DNA of 64,000 nucleotides, taken from positions 1 to 64,000 of the forward strand of contig NZ_CP078091.1 of NCBI RefSeq assembly GCF_025917005.1. The letters are read 5' to 3'. A program made the translations under genes and the position numbers. The notes below the pieces were generated by a model that searched no databases, was not told where the DNA came from, and was given only the letters and a program-made list of their open reading frames with translations. Position 1 is the first letter of the stretch, and each line of letters opens with the position of its first letter. This stretch comes from Porphyrobacter sp. ULC335 (GTDB lineage: Bacteria; Pseudomonadota; Alphaproteobacteria; Sphingomonadales; Sphingomonadaceae). Shown here piece by piece: positions 25,865-34,882 of this stretch.

Positions 25865-27628
25865 CTATCCCTTTGCCTTCTGCTTATCCGCCGCCGCATT
25901 CGCTGCCTTGAGCTGCGGGTGCTTCGAATAGAGGTAGCTCTGCTGCGCGACGGTGAGGATGTTCGAGGTCACCCAGTAAAGCAGGAGGCCTGCCGCGAAC
26001 GGCGCCATCACGAACATCAGGATCCACGGCATGATCGCAAACATCTGCTGCTGCACCGGATCCATCGCCGAAGGGTTGAGCTTGAAGGTCAGCCACATGG
26101 TGATCCCGAGCAAGACCGCGAGCGGGCCGATGGCAAAGAACCCGGTCACTTCGAAAGGCAGCATCCCGAACAGGTTGAGGATATGCGCCGGATCGGGCGC
26201 GGCCAGATCCTTGATCCACAGGATGAACGGCTCGTGCCGCATCTCGATGGCGAGAACCAGCACCTTGTAGAGCGCGAAGAAGATCGGGATCTGGATGACA
26301 AGCGGCAGACACCCGGCCAGCGGGTTCACCTTTTCATCCTTGTAGAGCTTCATGATCTCCTGCTGCTGACGCTGCTTGTCGTCCTTGAAGCGCTCCTGGA
26401 TCTCTTTCATCTTCGGCTGCACGGCCTTCATCTGCGCCATCGAAGCAAACTGCTTCTGCGCGACCGGGAACATCAGCCCGCGGATGATGACCGTGAGCAG
26501 GATGATCGCGACGCCGAAATTGCCGACGAGGCCGTTGAGCGTGCGCAGCAGCCACAGGATCGGCTTTTCGATCAGCGCGAACCAGCCCCAGCTGATCGCC
26601 AGACCGAAATTGGTGATGCCGGCATCCTGATAGACATCGAGGATCTGGCTATCCTTGGCCCCGGCATAAAGGCGGGTCTGCTGGGTCAAGCTGCCGCCCG
26701 CCGGAACGGTGCTGGCGCCATAGAGCAGATCGGTGCGGAACAGGTTGGTCCCCAGCGAACGGAAGCCCGCATCATCGACCTTCACGTTGCCCTTGCCATC
26801 ACCCGGCACCAGCGCGGCAAGCCAGTATTGATCGGTAAAGCCCAGCCAGTCGGGCGAGCCTTCGGGTGTCTCGCCGCCCAGTTCGGCCAGTTCGTCATAG
26901 GAATGCGGATCCCACAGCGTGCCGCCGAACACGCCGACTGGGCCGGAGTGGGCGACAAACTGGTCGAGCGTCGCGTTGCTGCTGGTCCGCTTGATCAGCG
27001 CGAAGGGCTGGATGACAGTGGGCGCGGCACCCGCGTTGGTGACGGTCTGGGTGGCGGTGATCATGTAGTTGGCATCGACCGCGAACTTGATCGCATAGGT
27101 CACGCCGTTGGCATCGGTCCGCGTCAGGGTGACGGGCGTGGCCGGGGTCAGCTTCGCGCCGTCCGCCTGCCACAGCAGGTTCGAAGGCTGGCGCGCGCCG
27201 CCTGCAACAAAACCGAATTCGGCGAAGTATTGTCCGGGCGTGCCTTCGGGCGCGAAGAGGCGCACCGGGCCGGAGTCCTTCTTCAGCGTCTCGCGATAAT
27301 CCTTCAGCTCGACATCATCGATCCGCGCACCGACGAGGTTGATCGAACCCGACAGACGCGGGGTATCGATCGCGACGCGTGTGGGGCTGGCGAGCGCGGC
27401 TTTCAGATCGACCCGCGGCGTGCCAACGTCTCCGCCAAGCGTGCCGGCACCGCCCGCAGCTGGCGCAGCACCGCCCGCAGCAGCGGTCTTCCCAGCGGGG
27501 GCGGGCTTGATCGGATCGGCCTGCGCCGAAATCGCCGCTTCGGGATAGAAGTAGCGCATGCCCACGTCCCACCCGAGAATAAGCAGGCCCGAAAGCACGA
27601 CAGCGAGCAGAAGATTGCGATTGTCCAA
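25865..27628 (-). CDS. yidC: Membrane protein insertase YidC
   Basis: YidC inserts and folds inner-membrane proteins alone or with SecYEG. The 587-residue protein has an N-terminal membrane anchor (LLLAVVLSGLLILGWDVGM, about 5-23), a Pro/Ala-rich linker and a large periplasmic beta domain (about 70-370). The five-span insertase core is recognisable by FGVAIILLTVIIRGLMFP and NPLAGCLPLVIQIPIFFALYK in part, with the cytosolic basic loop between. It ends with a basic Lys-rich tail. Position between yidD and engB is the standard arrangement. Confidence 0.97.
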   Translation of the reverse strand: MDNRNLLLAVVLSGLLILGWDVGMRYFYPEAAISAQADPIKPAPAGKTAAAGGAAPAAGGAGTLGGDVGTPRVDLKAALASPTRVAIDTPRLSGSINLVGARIDDVELKDYRETLKKDSGPVRLFAPEGTPGQYFAEFGFVAGGARQPSNLLWQADGAKLTPATPVTLTRTDANGVTYAIKFAVDANYMITATQTVTNAGAAPTVIQPFALIKRTSSNATLDQFVAHSGPVGVFGGTLWDPHSYDELAELGGETPEGSPDWLGFTDQYWLAALVPGDGKGNVKVDDAGFRSLGTNLFRTDLLYGASTVPAGGSLTQQTRLYAGAKDSQILDVYQDAGITNFGLAISWGWFALIEKPILWLLRTLNGLVGNFGVAIILLTVIIRGLMFPVAQKQFASMAQMKAVQPKMKEIQERFKDDKQRQQQEIMKLYKDEKVNPLAGCLPLVIQIPIFFALYKVLVLAIEMRHEPFILWIKDLAAPDPAHILNLFGMLPFEVTGFFAIGPLAVLLGITMWLTFKLNPSAMDPVQQQMFAIMPWILMFVMAPFAAGLLLYWVTSNILTVAQQSYLYSKHPQLKAANAAADKQKAKG

Positions 27629-27710
27629 GTGTATGCCCCGAGAGAATGCGACGGTTGGGTGTATTATGGGGTTAAGGCGGTCCCGTTTCCAGACCCCACG
27701 AAATTCGGCC

Positions 27711-27920
27711 CTAGGGAACGGGATCGTGACCGTGCCCGCCCCATGGGTGGCAGCGCATTAGCCGCTTGAATGCCATCCATCCACCCTTAAGCGCGCCATA
27801 CTTGCCGAGAGCCTCGATCGCGTACTGGCTGCACGACGGGTGATAGCGGCAGGTGGGCGGCAGGATGCGCGAAGGGCCGATCTGCCAGCCGCGCGCGATG
27901 AGGATAAGCAGCTGCTTCAT
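27711..27920 (-). CDS. yidD: Membrane protein insertion efficiency factor YidD
   Basis: A 69-residue amphipathic protein that aids YidC-dependent insertion. The family core is complete: PPTCRYHPSCSQYAIEAL with its three cysteines, then GWMAFKRLMRCHPWGGHGHDPVP. Its start overlaps the end of rnpA by four bases, so the two are translationally coupled. The 82-base gap to yidC shows no clear terminator. Confidence 0.96.
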   Translation of the reverse strand: MKQLLILIARGWQIGPSRILPPTCRYHPSCSQYAIEALGKYGALKGGWMAFKRLMRCHPWGGHGHDPVP

Positions 27921-28303
27921 TTGCGGCGATTCCCCTTGCGGGGACGCCGCCCACCGGAAGGATCGCCCCGCCCTTCGCGCGCGCGTTCCAGGGCCTTGGC
28001 GAGTTCATCCGCCAGCAGATGAAAATCGCGCTCGACGCCGCCCGCGCGGCCGATCAGCACATGATCGTGATCCGGCAGGCCCAAGGTGGGCAGCGCCGCG
28101 CGCAGCAATTCGCGGAACCGCCGCTTCATGCGATTGCGCACCACAGCGTTGCCGATCTTCTTGGTGACGGTAATCCCGAAGCGGATACCCTGCCCGTCAT
28201 TGGGCCGGGTCAGCAGCACGAAGCCCGAGCGCGCATTGCGAAGCCCGGAATTCGCCGCGAGAAAGTCGCTACGCTTGGTGAGGACAGAAATCACGCGGGT
28301 CAC
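27917..28303 (-). CDS. rnpA: Ribonuclease P protein component
   Basis: The protein subunit of RNase P, which with the RNA subunit matures the 5' end of tRNAs. It has 128 residues and starts with GTG. LTKRSDF near the N-terminus and the RNA-binding NRMKRRFRE with the preceding KKIGNAVVR are diagnostic. A 30-residue basic, Gly/Arg-rich tail extends past the usual end and overlaps yidD. The gene follows rpmH after a 123-base gap with three perfect hairpins. Confidence 0.94.
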   Translation of the reverse strand: MTRVISVLTKRSDFLAANSGLRNARSGFVLLTRPNDGQGIRFGITVTKKIGNAVVRNRMKRRFRELLRAALPTLGLPDHDHVLIGRAGGVERDFHLLADELAKALERAREGRGDPSGGRRPRKGNRRK

Positions 28304-28320
28304 CTTACGACAAACGTCAA

Positions 28321-28418
28321 CGGGCTCCCGAAGGGAGCCCGCAAGGCCGACCGGCCGCCCGCAGCGACGCGATCTTCAGATCGCGTGAGCGAGGATGCCG
28401 CAGCCCGGAGGGGCTGCG
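28321..28418 (-). promoter_or_regulatory. Three consecutive perfect hairpins between rpmH and rnpA
   Basis: Perfect stems: CGGGCTCCC-GAA-GGGAGCCCG (28321-28341, 9 bp), ACGCGATCT-TC-AGATCGCGT (28367-28386, 9 bp) and CGCAGCCC-GGAG-GGGCTGCG (28399-28418, 8 bp). They lie after the rpmH stop and before the rnpA start on the transcribed strand. They could attenuate transcription or act as RNA processing sites that allow far more L34 than RnpA to be made. None has a long U run. Confidence 0.55.
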
Positions 28419-28426
28419 AAACCAAA

Positions 28427-28561
28427 TTACGCGCAGAGCTTCTTGCGGCCGCGGTTGCGGCGGGCGCGGAGCACCTTGCGGCCACCCGGAGTCGCCTTGC
28501 GTGCGAAGAAACCGTGACGACGGGCGCGCACGAGATTGCTGGGTTGGAAGGTACGCTTCAT
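28427..28561 (-). CDS. rpmH: 50S ribosomal protein L34
   Basis: A 44-residue ribosomal protein, read directly from the minus strand: it begins [19 protein letters not shown], continues [16 protein letters not shown], and ends RGRKKLCA. All are family-typical. A ribosome site GAGGATGAT precedes the ATG. It heads the rnpA-yidD-yidC-engB series. In many bacteria rpmH is beside dnaA; here they are 27 kb apart and on opposite strands. Confidence 0.97.
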   Translation of the reverse strand: MKRTFQPSNLVRARRHGFFARKATPGGRKVLRARRNRGRKKLCA

Positions 28562-28656
28562 ATCATCCTCGAAAAATGTGACCGGCCGGATCGTATCGGT
28601 TTACCCGCACACCAACCGGGGCCGCACACCAGCGACCTCGAAACAGACCGGGGCCG

Positions 28657-29688
28657 TTATGGGAAAGCCGTCAATGAGTCAAGCAAACCCGCGCCCGGAT
28701 CGGCGTAAGCAAGGCGCGGGGCAAGGATCGGTGCGCCAGCAGGCGCGTGCGGGAGGCGCCAAGGAGCGCGCAGGGCACCGGCCAGCGCCTCGCCCGACCG
28801 CGCCAGCGCCAGTCGCAGTCCGGATTCGAGCCACGGGTCGAGCGAGCGGGTAGCAGGGGCGCGGCTCTCAGAGGCGATCCATTGCGCCATCTGCGCGCCC
28901 TCAAGCCATAGCGCGCCTGCGTGCGGCACCGAATTGGTCATAGCGTAAAAGGCGCGCGCCTGATCGGCGCTCATGCCCATTTCGGCATAGTAGTCGAGAT
29001 AGAGGCGGTTTTCCGGCGCATCAGGGGCGAAATCGGCCGGCTCGCGCCCGGCCTCGTCGCGCCAAGAATGGACCGCGAAAAGCGCGCCCGGATCGACCGT
29101 GCGGCGGGTTCCGGCAAGGAACAGCTCGACCGCGCCCGATCGCGCCGATCCGCCCGCCGGGACATGAGTGGCGAGGCCCGCAGCGCGGATCGCGCGCCCG
29201 AGGCGCAAGTTCGCGATATCGTTGCTGGTGCCAGCCGCATCGGCGAATTCGATCACTTCAAGGCCGGGATAGGCCGCCAGCATTGCGATGAAGGCTTGCG
29301 GCGATGCGGCGTCGGTCGCGGCCACAAGAGCCGCGCGCTTGCCGTCAATCACGCGGAACGGACCGAAGGCGGCGACACCGGCGAGCTGCGCGGTCATGCG
29401 AGCCGAAACCGCCGGACTTTGAGCAATGAAGCGCACCGGCTGCTCGACAATCGTCTCGGTGATGGTCACGCCGCCTGCGCGCGCGACGGTGGTGGTCGCG
29501 GTCTCGTAACTGGCGGGGGCGATGGTGGCGGGGCTCTCCTCGACGCGCACCCATTGCTGGCTGACCGGGTCCCATTCCTCGACCCAGCTGACCGTGGAAA
29601 CCACGCGGGCGCCCGACTGCGCCAGCGCGCCGCCGCCGGGAAGCAGCAGCGCCAGAGCGGCCAGCAGAAGGGCAAGAGCGCGGGTCAT
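28657..29688 (-). CDS. Exported ClpP-fold protein (COG3904-like)
   Basis: A 343-residue exported protein with signal peptide 1-24 (GGALAQ). The C-terminal half has a ClpP/crotonase-like pattern: GLEVIEFADAAGTSNDIANL, then IRAAGLATHVPAGGSARSGAVELFLAG, then ALFAVHSW. This matches the periplasmic family COG3904, where the segment GxxCxSAC carries the serine. Here it reads SARSGAVELF: the central Ser is kept but both flanking cysteines are absent. A His follows in VHSW. It might be a periplasmic serine protease or a non-catalytic relative; I cannot decide. Divergent from comM. Confidence 0.65.
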   Translation of the reverse strand: MTRALALLLAALALLLPGGGALAQSGARVVSTVSWVEEWDPVSQQWVRVEESPATIAPASYETATTTVARAGGVTITETIVEQPVRFIAQSPAVSARMTAQLAGVAAFGPFRVIDGKRAALVAATDAASPQAFIAMLAAYPGLEVIEFADAAGTSNDIANLRLGRAIRAAGLATHVPAGGSARSGAVELFLAGTRRTVDPGALFAVHSWRDEAGREPADFAPDAPENRLYLDYYAEMGMSADQARAFYAMTNSVPHAGALWLEGAQMAQWIASESRAPATRSLDPWLESGLRLALARSGEALAGALRAPWRLPHAPAGAPILAPRLAYADPGAGLLDSLTAFP

Positions 29689-29874
29689 GGCCCACGTTGT
29701 CGCCCGCCGCGCCTTCCGAATTCGCCAAGATTTATGCTTTAGAAAAGCCTTAATCCCGGGCAATGGTGCGGATACGCGCCAAGATCGCGAACTTGCGGCA
29801 CCTGCCCGAACCGCTCGACAAGCCCCTCACAACCCTGCACAATCAGCCTCTAGGGGCGGACAGGGGTCAAGCAG

Positions 29875-31365
29875 ATGGTCGCGCTGGTAAGAACGGTTGC
29901 CTACCTCGGGCTGGAGGCGCGCGCGGTGGAGGTGCAATGCCAGGTCGCGCCGGGGATGCCCCGGTTCAACGTGGTGGGCCTTCCCGACAAGGCAGTGAGC
30001 GAGAGCCGGGAGCGGGTGCAATCCGCGCTCGCCGCGATGGGGCTTGCGCTTCCGCCGAAGCGGATCACGGTCAACCTCTCGCCCGCCGACCTGCCCAAGG
30101 ACGGGTCGCATTACGACCTCCCCATTGCGCTGGCCCTGCTCGCAGCGATGGGCGTAACCGATGCCGAGCAGCTGGGTGACTGGATCGCAGTGGGCGAGCT
30201 GTCGCTGGATGGCAGGGTGGTTGCCAGCCCCGGTGTGCTGATCGCCGCGCTCCATGCCAGCGAGGTCGGCGCGGGCCTCATCTGCCCTGCCGAACAAGGC
30301 CCCGAAGCCCGTTGGGCCAGCGGTGTGCCGGTGCTTGCCCCGCGTGATCTGACGAGCCTGCTGGGGCATCTGAAAGGCAGCCTCGTCCTGCCCGAGCCGC
30401 CGCGCGGCGGGGTCGCCGATGCGGCCGGGGGCAATGACCTCAGGCAGGTCAAGGGGCAGGAAACCGCCAAGCGCGCGCTCGAGATTGCCGCTGCGGGTGG
30501 CCATAATCTGCTGATGGTCGGCCCGCCGGGATCGGGCAAGAGCCTGCTCGCCAGCTGCCTGCCCGGCATCCTCCCCGACCTGACACCGCCCGAGGCGCTG
30601 GAGGTTTCGATGGTGCAGTCAGTGGCGGGCACGTTGGAAGCGGGCCGCATCAGCCGCGCCCGCCCGTTCCGCGCGCCGCACCATTCGGCCAGCATGGCCG
30701 CGCTCACCGGCGGCGGGTTGAAGGTGCGCCCGGGCGAGGTGAGCCTCGCGCATCTCGGCGTGTTGTTCCTCGACGAGCTGCCCGAGTTCCAGCGTCCGGT
30801 GCTCGATTCGCTGCGCCAGCCGCTCGAGACCGGCAAGGTCGATGTCGCCCGCGCCAATGCCCATGTGACCTTCCCGGCCCGCGTTCAGCTGGTCGCGGCG
30901 ATGAACCCGTGCCGCTGCGGCTATGCGGGCGACCCCGCGCGCAATTGCAACAAGTACCCGCGCTGCGTCGGCGACTACCAGTCGCGGCTATCCGGCCCGC
31001 TGCTCGACCGGATTGACCTCCACGTTCACGTGGCAGCGGTCAGCGCGCTCGACATGGCGCTGCCTCCGCCTGCCGAAGGCAGCGCCGAGGTCGCCACCCG
31101 CGTCGCGACCGCTCGCGCGCGGCAGACGGCACGCGGCGTCCGCTCCAATGCCGAGCTGGAGGGCGAGAAGCTCGACACCTTCGCCAATCCTGACGAGGCA
31201 GGGCGCAAACTGTTGCTGCAAGCGGCGGAGAAGCTGCGGCTCTCGGCGCGCGGCTATACGAGGATGCTGCGGGTTTCGCGTACCATCGCCGATCTTGCCG
31301 GTGCCGACACGGTTGGCCGGGCCCACATTGCCGAGGCGCTATCCTACCGGCTGATGACAGGTTAA
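29875..31365 (+). CDS. comM: YifB/ComM-family Mg-chelatase-like AAA+ ATPase
   Basis: A 496-residue hexameric helicase-type ATPase. In naturally competent bacteria ComM drives branch migration during integration of incoming DNA. It has an N-terminal Lon-like ChlI domain (LVRTVAYLGLEARAVEV), Walker A GPPGSGKSLL (about 218-227), Walker B LFLDELPEF, the zinc-like NPCRCGYAGD segment, and a C-terminal Mg-chelatase domain with LSARGYTRMLRVSRTIADL. Length is standard. The family is also found in species not known to be competent, so no competence is implied. Confidence 0.95.
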   Translation: MVALVRTVAYLGLEARAVEVQCQVAPGMPRFNVVGLPDKAVSESRERVQSALAAMGLALPPKRITVNLSPADLPKDGSHYDLPIALALLAAMGVTDAEQLGDWIAVGELSLDGRVVASPGVLIAALHASEVGAGLICPAEQGPEARWASGVPVLAPRDLTSLLGHLKGSLVLPEPPRGGVADAAGGNDLRQVKGQETAKRALEIAAAGGHNLLMVGPPGSGKSLLASCLPGILPDLTPPEALEVSMVQSVAGTLEAGRISRARPFRAPHHSASMAALTGGGLKVRPGEVSLAHLGVLFLDELPEFQRPVLDSLRQPLETGKVDVARANAHVTFPARVQLVAAMNPCRCGYAGDPARNCNKYPRCVGDYQSRLSGPLLDRIDLHVHVAAVSALDMALPPPAEGSAEVATRVATARARQTARGVRSNAELEGEKLDTFANPDEAGRKLLLQAAEKLRLSARGYTRMLRVSRTIADLAGADTVGRAHIAEALSYRLMTG

Positions 31366-31440
31366 GGGACAGCGCAAGCCGCCCCCTCCACGCGGCCGAT
31401 CAAAGGCGCAGCGGCGATTTCGGACGATTCGACAGCTTGG

Positions 31441-32250
31441 GTGGACGACCAACCCCGGGGCATTGCCGCGCTGATCGCCGCTTTCCGCGATGCATCGCGG
31501 CGGCGCAAGCTGGCGGGTCTGGCAATCGCCCTCGCGATCGAGGCGCTGATCCTTCTTCTGCTCCTGACGCTCGGCGTGACCATTGCGGGGGACGAGGATG
31601 GCAAGGAGAAGGTGACAAACCTCACGGCGGTCGAATTCGCCGCGCCGCCCGCGCCGGAACCCGAACAGGCGGCCGAGGCGAGCGCGGCCGATACGCCGCA
31701 GGAAACCCAGCCTGTGCCCGATCAACCGTTGCCGCAGCCCGCGCAGCCCTCGCCGCAGGTGCTGCTGCCCCGGCCCGCGCCTGAATCGCCACCGCCAGCC
31801 GCCCCGCCATCCAAACCAGAGCCGCCACAGCCGCGGCCCTCGCCCAAGATCGGTGCGCGGATCCGGCCCAATGCAGGGGGCTACGGCCCGGCCGATACCG
31901 GCAACCCGCGCACTGCGGGCGTTAGCCAGCAGGTCGGAACGATGGCCAATGGCGAGCCGCTCTACGCCGCGCGCTGGTATCGCGAGCCTTCCGATCAGGA
32001 GCTCAGCGGCTACCTCTCGACCGCCAACGGCCCCGGCTATGCGCTGATCGCCTGCAAGACCGTGACGGGCTACTATGTCGAGGATTGCCAGCTGCTGAGC
32101 GAAGGCCCGCAAGGCTCGCAGATCGGGCGGGCGGTGTTGGCCGCGGCCTGGCAGTTCCGGGTCCGCCCCGCACGGGTCGGCGGGCGAGAACAATTCGGCA
32201 GTTGGGTGCGCATCCGGATCGATTACACGGTGCGCAGAGCCAAGCCCTAA
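31441..32250 (+). CDS. TonB-like energy transducer
   Basis: A 269-residue protein from a GTG start. A basic N-terminus is followed by one membrane span (about 23-48). A Pro-rich periplasmic stretch (about 65-140, PQPAQPSP type) comes next, then a C-terminal globular domain ending in beta strands (AAAWQFRVRPARVGG, WVRIRIDYTV). This is the TonB layout. Such proteins pass proton-motive energy from ExbBD to TonB-dependent receptors, two of which are encoded in this window. No exbB or exbD is beside it. It ends with a four-base overlap into the convergent recQ. Confidence 0.75.
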   Translation: MDDQPRGIAALIAAFRDASRRRKLAGLAIALAIEALILLLLLTLGVTIAGDEDGKEKVTNLTAVEFAAPPAPEPEQAAEASAADTPQETQPVPDQPLPQPAQPSPQVLLPRPAPESPPPAAPPSKPEPPQPRPSPKIGARIRPNAGGYGPADTGNPRTAGVSQQVGTMANGEPLYAARWYREPSDQELSGYLSTANGPGYALIACKTVTGYYVEDCQLLSEGPQGSQIGRAVLAAAWQFRVRPARVGGREQFGSWVRIRIDYTVRRAKP

Positions 32251-34043
32251 CCCCTCAGGTGATCCTTGATCACCGCGATGAAATCCGCTCCCCAGGTCTC
32301 CAGCTTCTTCGCCCCGACACCCGGCACCGTGCCGAGTTCGGCGAGCGTCTCGGGGCATTGATGCGCCATGTCGCGCAGCACCGAATCGTGGAAGATGACA
32401 TAGGCGGGCAGGCCATGCTCGCTGGCGAGTGCCTTGCGCTTCGCCCGCAACGCCTCGAACAGCGGATTGCCGATCGGGTTGGCTGCCTCGCCGCCTGCGC
32501 GGGCGCGGCGACCGCGGCGTTCCCGCTTGGGCGGCGGTTCAGCGATGGTGACGCCTGCCTCGCCCTTGAGGACGGGCCGTGCATCGGGGCCGAGCATCAG
32601 CCCGCCATGCTCGGTCGCCGCCAGCATCCCTCTTGCGACCAGCGTGCGCGCCAGCGGGCGCAGCAGTGCCGCCTCTCCCGCGCCAACGATCCCGAATACC
32701 GACAGCGCATCATGTCCGCGGCTGGTGATCCGCTCGTCGCTCTGCCCGGTCAGCACCTTCTCGATATGGCCGATGCCGAAGCTCTGGCCGGTGCGATAGA
32801 CCGCCGACAGCAACTTCCTCGCCAGCTCGCTGGCGTCGACCACCTGCGGCGGGTTGTCGCAATTGTCGCAGTTGCCGCAAGTCGCGGACGGGTGCTCGCC
32901 AAAGTGCCGCAGCAGGATCGCGCGGCGACAGGTGGGGGCTTCTACCAGCTGCGCGAGCATGTTGAGGCGCGCCTGTTCGGCAGGCAGACGCTCCGGCTCG
33001 ACCTCGCCGAGCCATTGCCGCGCGCGGGCAAAGTCGCTCACCCCCCAGAACAGATGCGCCTCGGCAGGATCGCCATCGCGGCCTGCGCGGCCGGTTTCCT
33101 GATAATAGGCCTCGATCGATTTGGGCAGACCGGCATGGACAACAAAGCGCACATCGGGCTTGTCGATGCCCATGCCGAAGGCAATCGTGGCGACCATCAC
33201 CATGCTTTCCGAGGCGACGAACTCCGCCTGCACCGCCGCGCGACGTTCCGGCTCTAGTCCCGCGTGGTAAAACGACGCCTCGCGCCCCGAACGGGCAATC
33301 TGCGCGGCGAGGTCTTCGGCCTGCTTGCGGCTGGGCGCGTAGACGATGCCCGCCCCTTCGAGCCGCTGGAGTAGTTCGGTGATCTGGCGCGGCCCCGAAT
33401 CGCGCGGGGTGATTGCGTAGCGGATATTGGGCCGGTCGAACCCCGCAACGATCAGCCCCTCGTCAGGAATGCCGAGCTGGCGCAGGATGTCGACCCGCGT
33501 CGCCTGATCCGCCGTGGCAGTGAGCGCGAGGCGCGGGACATCGGGGAAGCGGTCGAGCACCGGGCGCAGCATGCGGTAATCCGGGCGGAAATCATGGCCC
33601 CACTCGGACACGCAATGTGCCTCGTCGATGGCAAAGAGCGCGATGGGTGCACGCTCGATGAGCGCGTGGAAGCCTGCGGTCGAGGCGCGCTCGGGGGCGA
33701 CATAGAGCAGGTCGAGGTCGCCATTGCGAAACGCCTCGGCGGTGGCAGCGTTGTCGCTATCGGCCGAAGTCATTGATGCAGCGCGTATGCCCGCCGCGCG
33801 GGCCGAACGGATCTGGTCGTGCATCAGCGCGATCAGAGGCGAAATGACGATGGCCGTTCCCGTCCGCGCCAGCGCCGGCACCTGATAGCACAGGCTTTTG
33901 CCCGCCCCCGTCGGCATCAGCGCGAGGGTGTGCTGCGCGCGCATCACGCGCCCGATCACCGCCTCCTGCTGCCCGCGAAACGCCGGGAAGCCGAAGGTGC
34001 GATGCAGGATGTCATGACATTCCGGGGGCGCAGCCACGCTCAT
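32247..34043 (-). CDS. recQ: ATP-dependent DNA helicase RecQ
   Basis: A 598-residue superfamily 2 helicase that unwinds 3'-5' in recombinational repair. Motif I is PTGAGKSLCYQ, motif II AIDEAHCVSEWGHDF, and motif VI QETGRAGRDG. The zinc cysteines are in the RQC domain (CRRAI...CGNCDNC), a winged-helix follows, and the C-terminal HRDC domain carries NPLFEALRAKRKALASEHG. Full-length and intact. Confidence 0.97.
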   Translation of the reverse strand: MSVAAPPECHDILHRTFGFPAFRGQQEAVIGRVMRAQHTLALMPTGAGKSLCYQVPALARTGTAIVISPLIALMHDQIRSARAAGIRAASMTSADSDNAATAEAFRNGDLDLLYVAPERASTAGFHALIERAPIALFAIDEAHCVSEWGHDFRPDYRMLRPVLDRFPDVPRLALTATADQATRVDILRQLGIPDEGLIVAGFDRPNIRYAITPRDSGPRQITELLQRLEGAGIVYAPSRKQAEDLAAQIARSGREASFYHAGLEPERRAAVQAEFVASESMVMVATIAFGMGIDKPDVRFVVHAGLPKSIEAYYQETGRAGRDGDPAEAHLFWGVSDFARARQWLGEVEPERLPAEQARLNMLAQLVEAPTCRRAILLRHFGEHPSATCGNCDNCDNPPQVVDASELARKLLSAVYRTGQSFGIGHIEKVLTGQSDERITSRGHDALSVFGIVGAGEAALLRPLARTLVARGMLAATEHGGLMLGPDARPVLKGEAGVTIAEPPPKRERRGRRARAGGEAANPIGNPLFEALRAKRKALASEHGLPAYVIFHDSVLRDMAHQCPETLAELGTVPGVGAKKLETWGADFIAVIKDHLRG

Positions 34044-34120
34044 GCGGGCCGCCCTAGCCCATGGCTTGGCGCAAAGGCACCCGCCCGCGCGAAGCTATCG
34101 ACGGATTATCCGGCGCGTCC

Positions 34121-34672
34121 TTACCGGAGGGCGGCTTTCTTCGAGGCGAGGTCGACGACATCGCCTTCGCCAAGGTTGGCGCCCTGCGTCGCGATGGTCC
34201 CATCCGCCCGCTTGCCGAGGTTTTCGGGACGGACCAGCCACAGGTCCTGATGGCCGAGAATGCGCCCGTCATGCGCGAGGATCGAGACGGGCCCGATCGG
34301 CAGACGGTCATGCTCGTCGACCAGCACCGGGTCCTCGATCACCGTTTCGGCGCCATATTTCTGTCCCCACTGGCGCAGCGCCAGCATCGCCGGGAGCAGA
34401 TCGAAGCCCTTTTCCGTCAGCCGGTATTCGATTTTGCGGCGGTCATCGGCGCAGGGTTCGCGCTTGAGAATGCCGTGCTCGACCAGCTTGGCGAGTCGGT
34501 TGGAGAGGATGTTGCGGGCAATCCCGAGCTCGCTCAGGAATTCCTCGAAGTGTTTGAGACCATTGAAACTCGCCCGCAGGATCATGAACGACCAGCGTTC
34601 ACCCATTACCTCCAGCGCCTGCGGCAATCCGCATTCGATCAGTTCGCGCAGCGGTTCTCTCAGCTCACCCAT
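34121..34672 (-). CDS. HxlR-family transcriptional regulator
   Basis: A 183-residue winged-helix regulator. The diagnostic N-terminal segment is CGLPQALEVMGERWSFMILR, with the single cysteine often used for redox or electrophile sensing in this family. HFEEFLSELGIARNILSNRLAKL (helix-turn-helix) and YRLTEKGFDL (wing) follow. The last 80 residues extend beyond the minimal HxlR domain and are less recognisable. It is divergent from the CC_3452-type gene, and the shared 210-base gap contains nested inverted repeats that could be its operator. Confidence 0.9.
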   Translation of the reverse strand: MGELREPLRELIECGLPQALEVMGERWSFMILRASFNGLKHFEEFLSELGIARNILSNRLAKLVEHGILKREPCADDRRKIEYRLTEKGFDLLPAMLALRQWGQKYGAETVIEDPVLVDEHDRLPIGPVSILAHDGRILGHQDLWLVRPENLGKRADGTIATQGANLGEGDVVDLASKKAALR

Positions 34673-34744
34673 GGATCGTTTCCCTTCCCCTTCCGGGGTG
34701 TTGTGTAACCGATTTTACGCGGCTCACAAAAAAAATTAAGTTTT

Positions 34745-34790
34745 CGGTTGCAACTCACAACCTAGTTAGTTAGGTAGCGAATAGCAACCG
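34745..34790. promoter_or_regulatory. Nested inverted repeats, candidate HxlR operator
   Basis: The outer repeat is CGGTTGC (34745-34751) paired with GCAACCG (34784-34790). The inner repeat is ACCTA (34760-34764) paired with TAGGT (34771-34775). They lie in an AT-rich stretch between the divergent hxlR-like gene and the CC_3452-type gene. Confidence 0.4.
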
Positions 34791-34882
34791 GTTTCGAATC
34801 GAAATGTTGCATTGCAAAAGACGGTGACTGAGACCATGGGGCGGCGCCCCACAAGAAAATGAAAAGGCAAAGGATACCCCCT

